A DNA stretch of 64,000 bases, taken from positions 1 through 64,000 of the forward strand of contig DASTZZ010000065.1 of assembly GCA_035764005.1 (NCBI GenBank). The letters run 5' to 3'. Origin of the DNA: Terriglobales bacterium (GTDB taxonomy: Bacteria > Acidobacteriota > Terriglobia > Terriglobales > Acidobacteriaceae). The notes under the pieces are model-generated. The model was not told where the DNA came from, did not search any database, and worked only from the letters and a program-made list of their open reading frames with translations. This document shows, piece by piece, positions 1 to 8,008 of the stretch (within the stretch, counting starts at the first letter, position 1; each line of letters starts with the position of its first letter). The position numbers and the translations under genes are program-made.

Positions 1-92
1 TGCGTGCCGGAAAGGACGTTGCTGGTCAGCAGCCACAACAATATGGGCACACTGAAGATGCGGCTGATCGTGATGTAATTGGGCAGATTCAC
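1..92 (-). CDS. pgsA: CDP-alcohol phosphatidyltransferase N-terminus (partial)
   Basis: Reading the minus strand from a GTG at 92 gives VNLPNYITISRIFSVPILLW followed by more hydrophobic residues, and runs off the window edge. The opening NLPNYITISRI followed by a membrane helix is the classic start of CDP-diacylglycerol-glycerol-3-phosphate 3-phosphatidyltransferase (PgsA), which makes phosphatidylglycerol phosphate in the inner membrane. The catalytic CDP-alcohol phosphotransferase motif lies outside the window. The frame stays open upstream of the GTG with no clear ribosome binding site, so the start is tentative. Another CDP-alcohol phosphatidyltransferase remains possible. Confidence 0.6.
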   Translation of the reverse strand, partial: MNLPNYITISRIFSVPILLWLLTSNVLSGT

Positions 93-164
93 GGAAAGAG
101 CAGTCCCGACGCCTCGATTATCTGCTTCGCCTTGAGCCAAAGCAACGACGGCGTTCCTGCCTTA

Positions 165-355
165 CTGTCATTCCGATGCTTGCTGTCATTCCGAACCGCC
201 GCTTTTGCGGTGAGGAATCCCTATCGACTTGCATGATCCCTTCTCGTGCGAAATCCTCAAGAGAGCGACCGACAATCCGAATGCCCTTGGGTCCACGCTT
301 TCGAAGTCCGTAGGGATTCCTCGCCGCCACACACCGGCGGCTTCGGAATGACGGC
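165..355. repeat. Dispersed hairpin element, TGTCATTCCGA family, copy 1
   Basis: The left arm begins TGTCATTCCGAA (184) and carries GAGGAATCCCTA. The right arm carries TAGGGATTCCTC and ends TTCGGAATGAC (about 352). An extra partial end, TGTCATTCCGA, lies at 165. The arms can fold into a long imperfect stem of about 170 nt. Further copies lie at 19983, 20443 and 22821. The element ends just before the ribosome binding site of the DinB-family gene at 374. Confidence 0.75.
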
Positions 356-373
356 AAGTTCGAGGAGACTGGA

Positions 374-850
374 ATGAACAACTCGCCTGTGCAACAGCAC
401 CTACTTAACCTGCTCAGCTTCAAAGGCGCACACATTGATTTCGAGGGCGCCATTCGCGGACTCGCGCCTGAGCTGCGCGGCAAGAAGATCAAAGGCGCGC
501 CTCACACAATCTGGCAGCTTATGGAGCACATGCGCATCGCGCAATGGGACATTCTCGAATTCAGCCGAGACGACAAGCACGTCTCGCCGGAGTTTCCCGA
601 CGGCTACTGGCCGGATTCTGCCGCACCTTCGAGCGATGCAGCATGGAAGAAGAGCGTGGCTGCGTTTCGTCGGGACTTGGATGCCATGAAGCAGCTTGTG
701 GCCGAAGCCGATGAGCAGCAGCTTTACGCGCGCATTCCCCACGGTGATGGTCAGACTCTGCTGCGAGAGGCGTTACTCGTGGCCGATCACAACGCCTATC
801 ACCTGGGCCAGCTTGTGTTCTTGCGGAAGATGTTGGAAGGAAGGCGGTAG
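374..850 (+). CDS. DinB family protein
   Basis: This 158-residue protein has the profile of the DinB/YfiT four-helix-bundle family. A first conserved His sits in the TIWQLMEHMRIAQWD region (about residue 50) and the paired HxxxH sits in DHNAYHLGQL near residue 140. Together these form the usual His-triad metal site. Family members are metal-dependent enzymes, often thiol transferases or stress proteins, so the substrate cannot be named. The start is supported by GAGGAG at 362-367, seven bases upstream. A second, divergent DinB protein lies at 1691. Confidence 0.85.
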   Translation: MNNSPVQQHLLNLLSFKGAHIDFEGAIRGLAPELRGKKIKGAPHTIWQLMEHMRIAQWDILEFSRDDKHVSPEFPDGYWPDSAAPSSDAAWKKSVAAFRRDLDAMKQLVAEADEQQLYARIPHGDGQTLLREALLVADHNAYHLGQLVFLRKMLEGRR

Positions 851-955
851 GCAATAAGCAATAGACAATAGGCGAAAAGATCCTGCCAAGAACGAACCTG
901 TCATTCGAAGCACGTGCGTTTCGAGCCTACTGCCTATCGCATATTGCTTATTGTG
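849..955. repeat. AATAAGC inverted-repeat element, copy 1
   Basis: The left arm GGCAATAAGCAATAG (from about 850) continues to ATAGGC. The right arm is GCCTATCGCATATTGCTTATTG (about 931-952). The arms are near reverse complements around a ~50-nt loop region. The same arms recur at 16259-16331. No gene is evident between this element and 1140. Confidence 0.65.
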
Positions 956-1139
956 AGGTGCCTTCGAGAAATGCGTGAATTGGCAGCAATTCCGGCGCCA
1001 ATACAACTCGAGACGAAGAGGATCGGCGGCGTCGCAAGTCCGACAAAGACCGCAACGCCGCCCGATTTCGTTGTTGGCGCCAAATTTACATTCCAAAGGC
1101 AAGGAACTACTCGGCGACAGGCTAAGCAGCTATACAAAA

Positions 1140-1505
1140 CTAGCGTCCGCGCTCAGCTTTCTTTTCCTGTCCTGGAGGCAGCGCGCCGCCTTTCCAGCCG
1201 CGCTTTTGTCCCTTTTCCCAGCCGCGACGGTCGTGGTCGCGATCATGGCTGCGGAAATCGTGGCGGCCTTCGTGATGCTCACGGCGCATGCGTTCTTCGC
1301 GCTCATGCCGCAAACGCGCTTCGCGTTCGAATCGAGCGTGCCGCTCGCGCTCTTCGCGCAGATGACGATCATGTTCACTCTCGCGAACTCGGCGAATATG
1401 TTGTCCACTGTTGTGCTCGCCCGGATGGTCGTAAGCCGACGCCGCAATTGGCATCAGAGTCAGGCTGGCCAGTAAAGATCCTGTGACTAAAAAGTGTGAT
1501 TTCAA
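1140..1505 (-). CDS. Small secreted protein rich in His, Arg and Glu
   Basis: A TTG start at 1505, with GGAG about 8 bases upstream, gives 121 residues. They begin with a typical signal peptide (KSHFLVTGSLLASLTLM, then PIAASA and a likely cleavage site). The mature part is almost entirely charged: runs such as REERERHARFEREARLRHER and HDRDHDRR. No known domain is recognised. The composition suggests an extended or helical periplasmic protein that may bind metal or polyanions, which is inference. An opposite-strand frame (914-1486) covers the same bases but lacks a signal peptide or recognisable domain, so the minus strand is preferred. Confidence 0.6.
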   Translation of the reverse strand: MKSHFLVTGSLLASLTLMPIAASAYDHPGEHNSGQHIRRVRESEHDRHLREERERHARFEREARLRHEREERMRREHHEGRHDFRSHDRDHDRRGWEKGQKRGWKGGALPPGQEKKAERGR

Positions 1506-1690
1506 AGTGGTTTCTCCAGAGAGCAGTCGAGCACCTGACGTGCCGCAATCGGCTACTCAGAATGAGGAACTTGCGTTGATCGCTGCTCGTGTGGAGGAAA
1601 TTTTTACATCAGCAGAACGCAAAATTCTGCGGTACCAAAGGACAGGGACTAGTGGCATACCGATCGCGACAAATGCGCGATACTACTCGG

Positions 1691-2176
1691 ATGACTTTCG
1701 CGTCGATTTCCTCGGACTTACTTCAAACTGTGCGCATTGCTGAACCGATGTTGCACGAGATCGGGAACGCCGATGCAACGTTTCGTCCAGCACCAAACAA
1801 GTGGAGCAAGAAGGAGATCCTTGCTCACTTGATCGATTCTGCGTCGAACAATCATCAGCGATTTGTGCGTGCCGCTTCGCAAGAAAGTCTTGAATTTCCC
1901 GGATACGATCAGGAAAAACTCATCGCGCTACAGAATCCAAACGGCGCAAGCTGGGAGCTGGTGATCGAACTCTGGTCAGCCTACAACCGATACCTCGCGC
2001 ATGTCCTGCAGCAGCTTCGGGAATCCTCTGCGCAGGTTCAATGCAGCATCGGCGGTCGTCAGCCCGTGACGCTCCTCTGGCTCGCAGGAGATTACGTGGA
2101 GCATCTCAAGCATCATCTGAACCAGGTTCTCGGGAACAAGTTCCAGACCGGCTGGAGCCTGGCCGCGAGCATGTGA
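1691..2176 (+). CDS. DinB_2 family protein
   Basis: This 161-residue protein has conserved DinB-superfamily features. FRPAPNKWSKKEILAHLIDS carries the first metal-ligand His, and the C-terminal GDYVEHLKHHLNQVL supplies the later His pair. It is divergent from the DinB protein at 374, so the two are distant paralogues. The frame is open further upstream (from 1589), but the ATG at 1691 puts the start where the family normally begins. Function is inferred only at family level (metal-dependent transferase or stress protein). It ends 58 bases before thrS and could be co-transcribed with it. Confidence 0.8.
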   Translation: MTFASISSDLLQTVRIAEPMLHEIGNADATFRPAPNKWSKKEILAHLIDSASNNHQRFVRAASQESLEFPGYDQEKLIALQNPNGASWELVIELWSAYNRYLAHVLQQLRESSAQVQCSIGGRQPVTLLWLAGDYVEHLKHHLNQVLGNKFQTGWSLAASM

Positions 2177-2234
2177 GAGCTCGTGGCTTCGCGCCTTCTT
2201 TGCGTTATCCTGAATGATTACAGCCGGAAACGCT

Positions 2235-4202
2235 ATGTCCGACGTTGCTCAAGCCACTCAAACCATCAAAATTACTCTGCCCGACGGATCTTCGCGCGAA
2301 GCGCCACGCGGTACTACGGCCTATGAGGTAGCCAAGGCCATCTCGCCGCGCCTGGCAGATGCCGCGCTCGTCGCCAAAGTGAATGGAAAGCTTGTCGATC
2401 TGAATCGACCGATCGAAGAAGATGCCGAAGTTCGCATTCTTACCGAGAAAGATCCCGAGGCGCTCGAAGTTTTTCGCCACTCTTCCGCACATTTGTTAGC
2501 AACTGCGGTAACGGAGTTGTTCCCGGAGACCAAACTGGGACATGGTCCGCCAACCGAATCGGGTTTTTTCTATGACTTCTATCGTCCGACGCCTTTTTCG
2601 GCTGACGATCTGCAGCGCATCGAGCAGCGGATGGAAGAGGTCGTAAAGCGCGACGAGAAGTTCGTGCGCGAATACGTGCCTCGCGATCAGGCCATCAAGC
2701 AATACGAAGCTGAAAACGACTGGATGAAAGTTCATTTCATCCAGAAGCATACTGAGGGCGAGAACCAGGTTTCCTTTTATCGCAACGGCAAGTTCGTCGA
2801 TTTCTGCCGCGGTCCGCACATTCCCAGTACGGGAAGAATCAAGGCATTCAAGCTCACCACCCTTGCCGGCGCGTACTGGCTAAACGACGAGAAGAATCCA
2901 CAGCTTCAGCGCATCTATGGAACCTCGTTCTATTCAAAAAAAGATCTTGAGCAGTATCTCAATGCGATTGAAGAGGCGAAGAAGCGCGATCATCGTGTGA
3001 TCGGTCAGCAGCTCGATCTGTTTTCAATTCAGGAACTCGCCGGCCCAGGTCTGATCTTCTGGCATCCCAAAGGCGGAATCATCCGCAAAGAGATGGAAGA
3101 CTGGATGCGCGCCGAGTATCTGAAGCGGGGATATTCGCTTGTTTTCACTCCGCACGTGATGCGCGTCGATCTCTGGAAGACCAGTGGCCACGCCGGCTAC
3201 TACGCGCAGAACATGTTCACGCCGATGGAACTGGACGATGCCGAGTACCAGTTGAAGCCGATGAACTGTCCGGGACACATCCTGATTTACCAGAACACGC
3301 TGCGCTCCTATCGCGATTTGCCGGTGCGCCTCGGAGAACTCGGGACTGTCTACCGCTACGAGCGTTCCGGCGTCATGCACGGACTGCTGCGCGTGCGGGG
3401 TTTTACCCAAGACGACGCGCATATCTTCTGCACGCCTGAGCAGATTGAAGACGAGATCGTCGGCTGCATCGATTTTGCACTCGCGGTTCTGAATGCATAT
3501 GGCTTCGACAAATATGAAGTCGAGCTATCGATTTGGGATCCGAACGACACCGGCAAGTACATCGGTGCGAAGGAAAACTGGGAGCGCGCGATTTCGTCCC
3601 TGGAAAAAGCCATGCAGCGTCGCGGGATCAAGTACAAGACGATTCCTGGCGAAGCTGCGTTCTACGGCCCGAAGATCGACGTGAAGCTGGTCGATGCCAT
3701 CGGACGCCTATGGCAGCTCTCAACCGTGCAGTTCGACTTCACGCTTCCCGAGCGTTTCAAACTGGAGTACGTCGCTGAGGACGGCTCGCGCAAGCAGCCG
3801 CTGATGGTTCATCGCGCTCTATACGGTTCGATCGAGCGCTTCTTCGGCGTGCTTATCGAGCACTATGCCGGCAACTTCCCTGTGTGGCTCTCGCCGGTGC
3901 AGGTGGTGATGGTTCCCATTTCTGAACGTCATGCTGCTTACGCAGAACAGGTTGCGGAGAAGCTCAAGGCGGCCGGCGTACGCGTCCATGTGGATGCCCG
4001 CAATGAAAAGATGAACGCCAAGATCCGCGAGCATACGATGCAAAAGGTTCCATTCCTTTTGGTGGTCGGCGACAAAGAAGCGGAGGCCGGCGAGGTCAGC
4101 GTTCGTGTACGCGGCAAAGGCGACGAGGGCAAAGCAAAAGTCGACGCATTCGTCTCGCGCATTCGCCGCTTGATCGAGACGCGAGCTTCAGCTCTGGATT
4201 AA
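2235..4202 (+). CDS. thrS: Threonyl-tRNA synthetase
   Basis: This 655-residue protein charges tRNA-Thr in the cytoplasm. It has a TGS domain (about residues 5-65: IKITLPDGSSREAPRGTTAY), a second additional (SAD/editing) domain containing HSSAHLLATAV, a class II catalytic core with MNCPGH (zinc-binding Cys near residue 345), motif 2 RYERSGVMHGLLRVRGFTQD, and a C-terminal anticodon-binding domain. Length matches bacterial ThrS. The ATG at 2235 is preferred over the in-frame ATG at 2214 because CCGGAAA lies just upstream of 2235. No T-box leader is visible, as expected outside Firmicutes. infC does not follow, unlike in many bacteria. Confidence 0.98.
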   Translation: MSDVAQATQTIKITLPDGSSREAPRGTTAYEVAKAISPRLADAALVAKVNGKLVDLNRPIEEDAEVRILTEKDPEALEVFRHSSAHLLATAVTELFPETKLGHGPPTESGFFYDFYRPTPFSADDLQRIEQRMEEVVKRDEKFVREYVPRDQAIKQYEAENDWMKVHFIQKHTEGENQVSFYRNGKFVDFCRGPHIPSTGRIKAFKLTTLAGAYWLNDEKNPQLQRIYGTSFYSKKDLEQYLNAIEEAKKRDHRVIGQQLDLFSIQELAGPGLIFWHPKGGIIRKEMEDWMRAEYLKRGYSLVFTPHVMRVDLWKTSGHAGYYAQNMFTPMELDDAEYQLKPMNCPGHILIYQNTLRSYRDLPVRLGELGTVYRYERSGVMHGLLRVRGFTQDDAHIFCTPEQIEDEIVGCIDFALAVLNAYGFDKYEVELSIWDPNDTGKYIGAKENWERAISSLEKAMQRRGIKYKTIPGEAAFYGPKIDVKLVDAIGRLWQLSTVQFDFTLPERFKLEYVAEDGSRKQPLMVHRALYGSIERFFGVLIEHYAGNFPVWLSPVQVVMVPISERHAAYAEQVAEKLKAAGVRVHVDARNEKMNAKIREHTMQKVPFLLVVGDKEAEAGEVSVRVRGKGDEGKAKVDAFVSRIRRLIETRASALD

Positions 4203-4235
4203 GCAAATACCCTCGCACTCGCCGAAGAAACTATT

Positions 4236-4496
4236 GTGTTTTCTCGCAGAATCGCAGTTGCTTACGAAACAGATGGTCAGCGTCAGCCTTGCGCGCTGAA
4301 GTGGCTCGACAGCTTCTCCATGCGCAACTTCACCAATGACGCGGTCTTCGACGACACCCTTCCGCTCAGCGATGGCTTGATCGAGATCGGCGCTCGCGTC
4401 CCTCTCGAAGATCTGCGAACGGCGATGCAGGACTGGTTTCAACGAAAGGGCTACCTGCCCAAAGGCTCGCAATTGCTCTTAAAGGAGCTTGCCTGA
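4236..4496 (+). CDS. Small hypothetical protein
   Basis: A GTG-started frame of 86 residues lies 33 bases after thrS on the same strand. The protein opens with a beta-rich segment, has acidic LPLSDGLIEIGARVPLEDL in the middle, and ends with a basic amphipathic helix (MQDWFQRKGYLPKGSQLLLK). There is no signal peptide, membrane segment or recognised domain. Composition and codon use resemble the neighbours, and GAAG lies just upstream of the start. It may share the thrS transcript. Function unknown. Confidence 0.5.
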   Translation: MFSRRIAVAYETDGQRQPCALKWLDSFSMRNFTNDAVFDDTLPLSDGLIEIGARVPLEDLRTAMQDWFQRKGYLPKGSQLLLKELA

Positions 4497-4553
4497 GGTG
4501 TTTCTGGCCTCCAATTTCAGCGACTCGGCGCGGCGCGACTACACCCAAAACTT

Positions 4554-4580
4554 CTCCGTGTCCTCCGTGCCTCCGTGGTG
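4554..4580. repeat. CTCCGTG short tandem repeat
   Basis: Three copies of CTCCGTG occur at 4554, 4563 and 4571, spaced 8-9 bases apart, ending CTCCGTGGTG. Similar words occur in the hairpin at 13582-13608. It lies in the 163-base spacer between the small gene at 4236 and the gene at 4660. Confidence 0.5.
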
Positions 4581-4659
4581 AAATAGCTTTCGGCAGCCAC
4601 TCAGAATCGGGAGAAACTCCTCCGGGCATCTAATACTTAAATCCGGTGTTTACTTTGAT

Positions 4660-6084
4660 ATGGCATTCAGAAGATCGAGAGGCACGGGTGTGAGCAGCTT
4701 CCAGAGAAGCTCCCGGTCTGTCTATTCGCGTGTCTGCTGGATAGGATTGGCAATCGTTGCTCTACTGGCGTCGAGCTTTTGCCAAATGCAGGATGCGGGT
4801 GATGGCCCGCTCGACCCTTCGCTGCCCGAGGGGGTCACAGTTCGTGACATCATCAGTCGTTTTGCCGCTCAAGAACAGGTCTTTAAACAGGCACGCGAGC
4901 ACTACACCTATCGCCAGATCGTCAGGATGCAAACCATCAGCGACACAGGTTTCCCCGACGGCGAATACGACACCACCTTCGATGTAACTTTCAACGACCA
5001 GGGCGAGCGCGTCGTAAAACAGGTCTCACAGCCGCGAGACACGCTGAAGAGAATCAGCGTCACGCCTGAAGACATCGACGATATGCGCAACCGCATGCCG
5101 TTTGTGCTCACCACGGACGAGATTCCCGACTACAACATCAAATATCGCGGCCAACAGGCGACCAGCGGAACGCATGCCTACGTCTTCGATATTTCCCCTA
5201 AAGCCATGGAGGAAGGCCGCCGCTACTTTGAGGGCCGCATCTGGGTGGACGCGAATCAGTATCAGATCGTGAAGAGCTCAGGCAAAGCTGTGCCTGACAT
5301 TTACAACAAGAACGGAGAGAACCTGTTTCCCAGCTTCGTTACTTATCGCGAACTGGTGGACGGGAAATATTGGTTTCCTTCCTACACAAAGTCAGACGAT
5401 TATCTCCACTTCAGTACCGAATCGGTACACGTGATTGAGACCGTCGATTACGTTAACTACCACCGTTTTGGCTCCGAGTCGCGCATCATCTTTAATGGAC
5501 AAGAAGTCCCTGGAGCACAGGATCAAGCATCCTCACAGGCGCCAACATCGCAGCCGCAGAATCGAACCCAGCAGCCATATCCGCCGGCCGGTACACCCGC
5601 ACCCCAGCAGCAGCAGAGTAATGCTCAACAGCCGCCTCAAAGAGTCCCAGCCGCAAACCAGCAGCGGACACAAAACAGCGCGCAGGCGCCGCAAAGTCCG
5701 CCTCCGCAGCCGGTGCAATACGTCCAGCAAACGCTCATGACGCTGGAGGGAGAAATTTCCGACGCGATCAACCGTCGCGATGTGGCCATCCTGCAGCGCA
5801 TTTTGACCGATGACTACAAGCTCATCAGCGCCAATGGAGATTCCGAAGACAAGTTTGCATTGCTGGATGATATCCATCAGAACCGCGCCGGAACGTTCGG
5901 TCAGCCGGAGAACCTGCGAGTTCAAGTGAACGGCGATCGCGCCACCGTCACCGGTGAACGCGTCGAATCAATTCCAACCGGCGGCAACCGCATGCAGAGC
6001 GCGCGCGTGCGGTTCACCGACACGTTTATTCGTCGCGCGGGCGAGTGGGTTCTCATGCAAACCAAAGAAGCGGCGGCACGATAA
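4660..6084 (+). CDS. Secreted LolA-like protein fused to an NTF2-like domain
   Basis: This 474-residue protein has a long N-terminal signal/anchor (about residues 25-42). An outer-membrane-lipoprotein-sorting-like domain follows (about 50-290) with the typical FEGRIWVDANQYQIVKSSGK and GKYWFPSYTKSD strands. Next comes a Pro/Gln-rich linker (about 295-355), then a C-terminal NTF2/SnoaL-like domain (about 360-470) with DAINRRDVAILQRILTDDYK. The N-terminal half is a paralogue of the gene at 32160, which lacks the C-terminal domain. Both probably act in the periplasm or at the outer membrane; a lipid or lipoprotein ligand is inference. No strong ribosome binding site precedes 4660, and GTG 4690 is an alternative start. 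Confidence 0.75.
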   Translation: MAFRRSRGTGVSSFQRSSRSVYSRVCWIGLAIVALLASSFCQMQDAGDGPLDPSLPEGVTVRDIISRFAAQEQVFKQAREHYTYRQIVRMQTISDTGFPDGEYDTTFDVTFNDQGERVVKQVSQPRDTLKRISVTPEDIDDMRNRMPFVLTTDEIPDYNIKYRGQQATSGTHAYVFDISPKAMEEGRRYFEGRIWVDANQYQIVKSSGKAVPDIYNKNGENLFPSFVTYRELVDGKYWFPSYTKSDDYLHFSTESVHVIETVDYVNYHRFGSESRIIFNGQEVPGAQDQASSQAPTSQPQNRTQQPYPPAGTPAPQQQQSNAQQPPQRVPAANQQRTQNSAQAPQSPPPQPVQYVQQTLMTLEGEISDAINRRDVAILQRILTDDYKLISANGDSEDKFALLDDIHQNRAGTFGQPENLRVQVNGDRATVTGERVESIPTGGNRMQSARVRFTDTFIRRAGEWVLMQTKEAAAR

Positions 6085-6111
6085 AGACGAGACCTGCATC
6101 TAAGCGGAAGT

Positions 6112-6324
6112 ATGGAGCGTTGGGAACAATATGAGATTTGGGCGCCGGCCTCGGGCGAGTCGCGCTGGCAGTTTGTTGCCGCATTTCACGATTTCGATAT
6201 CGCCTCAGCGGTCGCGAAAAAGCGAGGCACTCACGTACGCTTGATTCAAGCCAAGTATGTTGACGGAAAACTGGCAGAACAGCAGGTAATCCTGGACCTG
6301 GGAAAGACGCGCCAAACTGCTTAA
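6112..6324 (+). CDS. Small conserved-looking hypothetical protein
   Basis: The frame encodes 70 residues, beginning MERWEQYEIWAPASGESRWQ and preceded by GGAAG at good spacing. It is compact, mixed alpha/beta in character and rich in aromatic residues, with no signal peptide. It starts 27 bases after the LolA/NTF2 fusion and may be co-transcribed. I do not recognise a family. Clean start, codon use and position support a real gene. Confidence 0.6.
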   Translation: MERWEQYEIWAPASGESRWQFVAAFHDFDIASAVAKKRGTHVRLIQAKYVDGKLAEQQVILDLGKTRQTA

Positions 6325-6373
6325 AGACTTCTACACAAAACTACTGGAGAACCTGCTTGTGCCAGGTACGTGG

Positions 6374-6449
6374 TGGTGAGCGCGGCAGGATTCGAACCTG
6401 CGACCCACGCCTTAAAAGGGCGTTGCTCTACCAACTGAGCTACGCGCCC
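6374..6449 (-). tRNA. tRNA-Lys (anticodon UUU)
   Basis: The minus strand folds into a complete cloverleaf. The acceptor arm is GGGCGCG paired with CGCGCTC (one G-T pair), with discriminator A and a genomically encoded CCA. The D arm is AGCTCAGTTGGTAGAGCA. The anticodon stem ACGCC/GGCGT encloses loop CTTTTAA with anticodon TTT. The T arm carries GGTTCGAATCC. It stands alone between two plus-strand genes. Confidence 0.97.
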
Positions 6450-6555
6450 ACAACTCCAATTTATCATGTAGGCCGCGCGCAAACTGGCGCGAAGCCGTCG
6501 CCACAGTCGCAAGCGAAGCCTTCCAATCTTCTCTATGCCGAACAGCTCGGAAACC

Positions 6556-7542
6556 ATGATGGCCGTAGTGATCCAGCACGCTGGCGGTCCCGAGGTGCTT
6601 CGCCTCACGTCAGTAGAGAAACCCTCCTGTGGTCCATCTGATGTGCTTGTTCGGGTACGAGCCTCCGCCTTGAATCGTGCCGACATCCTGCAACGGAAGG
6701 GCAAGTACCCCGCGCCTCCAGGATCACCTCGTGATATTCCCGGAATGGAATTTGCAGGCGAGGTCGAGGGTACGGGCTCCGCCGTCCAGCTTTGGCATGC
6801 GGGAGACCGCGTGATGGGCCTCGTCGGCGGCGGTGCGTACGCGGAGTACATTGCCGTTCACGAACGTACCGTGATGAGAATCCCCGCGAAGCTTGACTTT
6901 AAGCAGGCGGCGGCGATTCCTGAAGCTTTCATTACTGCCCACGATGCGCTCTGGGTGCAGGCTGCCGTCCGGCCCAGCGATCGCGTACTCATTCACGCCG
7001 TTGGCAGCGGCGTCGGTTTGGCTGCCATTCAACTCGCGCGAGCCATAAACGCGATCCCGCTTGGAACGGCCCGAACGCCGGATAAGCTGCAGCGGGCGAA
7101 GCAGTATAGTCTTGCAGCAGGCTTCCTGGTCTCGTCGGCACCAACTCCTGAGGACGCGAAGACCTGGTCTGCCGATGGCGCGTTCGATGTCGTCCTCGAT
7201 TTAGTGGGAGGAGCCTACACGAACGCGAGCCTGCATGCGCTCGCGCATCGCGGACGCATCATGCTGATCGGCACCATGGGAGGAGCGAAGATCGAGCTGG
7301 ATTCGTCAATCGCGCTGGGAAAACGCGCGCAACTGATCGGCACCGTGTTGCGTGCCAGACCTCTGGAGGAAAAAATTGCTGCCACGCGCCGCTTCGCCTC
7401 GGAGGTGATTCCACTCTTTGCCAATGGCACGTTGCGCGCAGTAATCGATAGCAGCTTCGACCTGCGGGATGCCCGCGCCGCTCACGAGCGCATGGAATCG
7501 AACCAGAGTTTCGGCAAAATAGTTCTTTGCATCGGCAACTAA
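6556..7542 (+). CDS. NAD(P)H quinone oxidoreductase, TP53I3/PIG3-like
   Basis: This is a 328-residue medium-chain dehydrogenase/reductase of the zinc-independent quinone oxidoreductase group. It has an N-terminal GroES-like fold (ASALNRADILQRKGKYPAPP is the family signature) and a Rossmann NADPH-binding domain with a VGSGVGLAAIQLARA-type glycine motif near residue 155. No catalytic zinc ligands are present, as expected for quinone oxidoreductases. It probably reduces quinones or activated alkenals in the cytoplasm using NADPH. The ATG at 6556 follows CGGAAACC; 6559 is equally good, while the upstream ATG at 6535 lacks a ribosome binding site. Confidence 0.9.
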   Translation: MMAVVIQHAGGPEVLRLTSVEKPSCGPSDVLVRVRASALNRADILQRKGKYPAPPGSPRDIPGMEFAGEVEGTGSAVQLWHAGDRVMGLVGGGAYAEYIAVHERTVMRIPAKLDFKQAAAIPEAFITAHDALWVQAAVRPSDRVLIHAVGSGVGLAAIQLARAINAIPLGTARTPDKLQRAKQYSLAAGFLVSSAPTPEDAKTWSADGAFDVVLDLVGGAYTNASLHALAHRGRIMLIGTMGGAKIELDSSIALGKRAQLIGTVLRARPLEEKIAATRRFASEVIPLFANGTLRAVIDSSFDLRDARAAHERMESNQSFGKIVLCIGN

Positions 7543-7646
7543 CGGTACCGCCGAACTTTCTTGCATAAGTTCCCTTTTCCGTGACACACTTCCGCGCACG
7601 AGGAGAGTTCCTGGTGGACGTGAGCACTTCCTCGTCAGGAGGTGTC

Positions 7647-7940
7647 ATGCTTTCTCCCTCTCAGGTCGAACGCCTGCAAGATGAGTTCGACAAATTCATT
7701 GCCATACTCGTATGCGGCAGTCTTATTTTCCTTGTAGGTTCCACGATGGGTGTCTTCGCCAGCCAGGACCTTCTATACGGAACCAACTTCATGATGCGCC
7801 TCGCCGGAGCCGAGCAGATGTTGGGTGTGCTGATGATCGTGGTCGGCGGGATCAAGGCAAACAGCTTGCACAAGCAGCTCAACCAGCCAGCTACGTCTCA
7901 AGCCTCCTCGCACTCAGCTGCAGCCAGGGCGGGACACTAA
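7647..7940 (+). CDS. Small inner-membrane protein, two TM segments
   Basis: The start at 7647 is set by a perfect AGGAGG (7637-7642). The 97-residue product has a short amphipathic N-terminus (SPSQVERLQDEFDKF) and two hydrophobic helices: about residues 17-37 (FIAILVCGSLIFLVG) and about 50-68 (GVLMIVVGGIKANSL). A Ser/Ala/His-rich tail follows. No known domain is recognised. The open frame upstream of 7647 is not needed. It sits between the quinone oxidoreductase and fdhD on the same strand, but neither neighbour implies a role. Confidence 0.7.
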   Translation: MLSPSQVERLQDEFDKFIAILVCGSLIFLVGSTMGVFASQDLLYGTNFMMRLAGAEQMLGVLMIVVGGIKANSLHKQLNQPATSQASSHSAAARAGH

Positions 7941-8008
7941 GCTACAGGTTTTCAGCCCGCCCGAGCAGCGTCGAAGCCATTCGTCTCTCCACTCGCTATG
8001 ATTGAAGT

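Noticed and set aside
914-1486. 190-residue plus-strand protein
   Set aside because: It overlaps the better-supported secreted protein on the minus strand, lacks a ribosome binding site and has no recognisable domain.
1483-1743. 86-residue plus-strand protein upstream of the second DinB gene
   Set aside because: No recognisable domain; it overlaps the real DinB start in another frame and ends with a non-protein-like segment.
2177-2234. T-box leader for thrS
   Set aside because: The leader is too short, and T-boxes are largely confined to Firmicutes and a few other Gram-positive groups.
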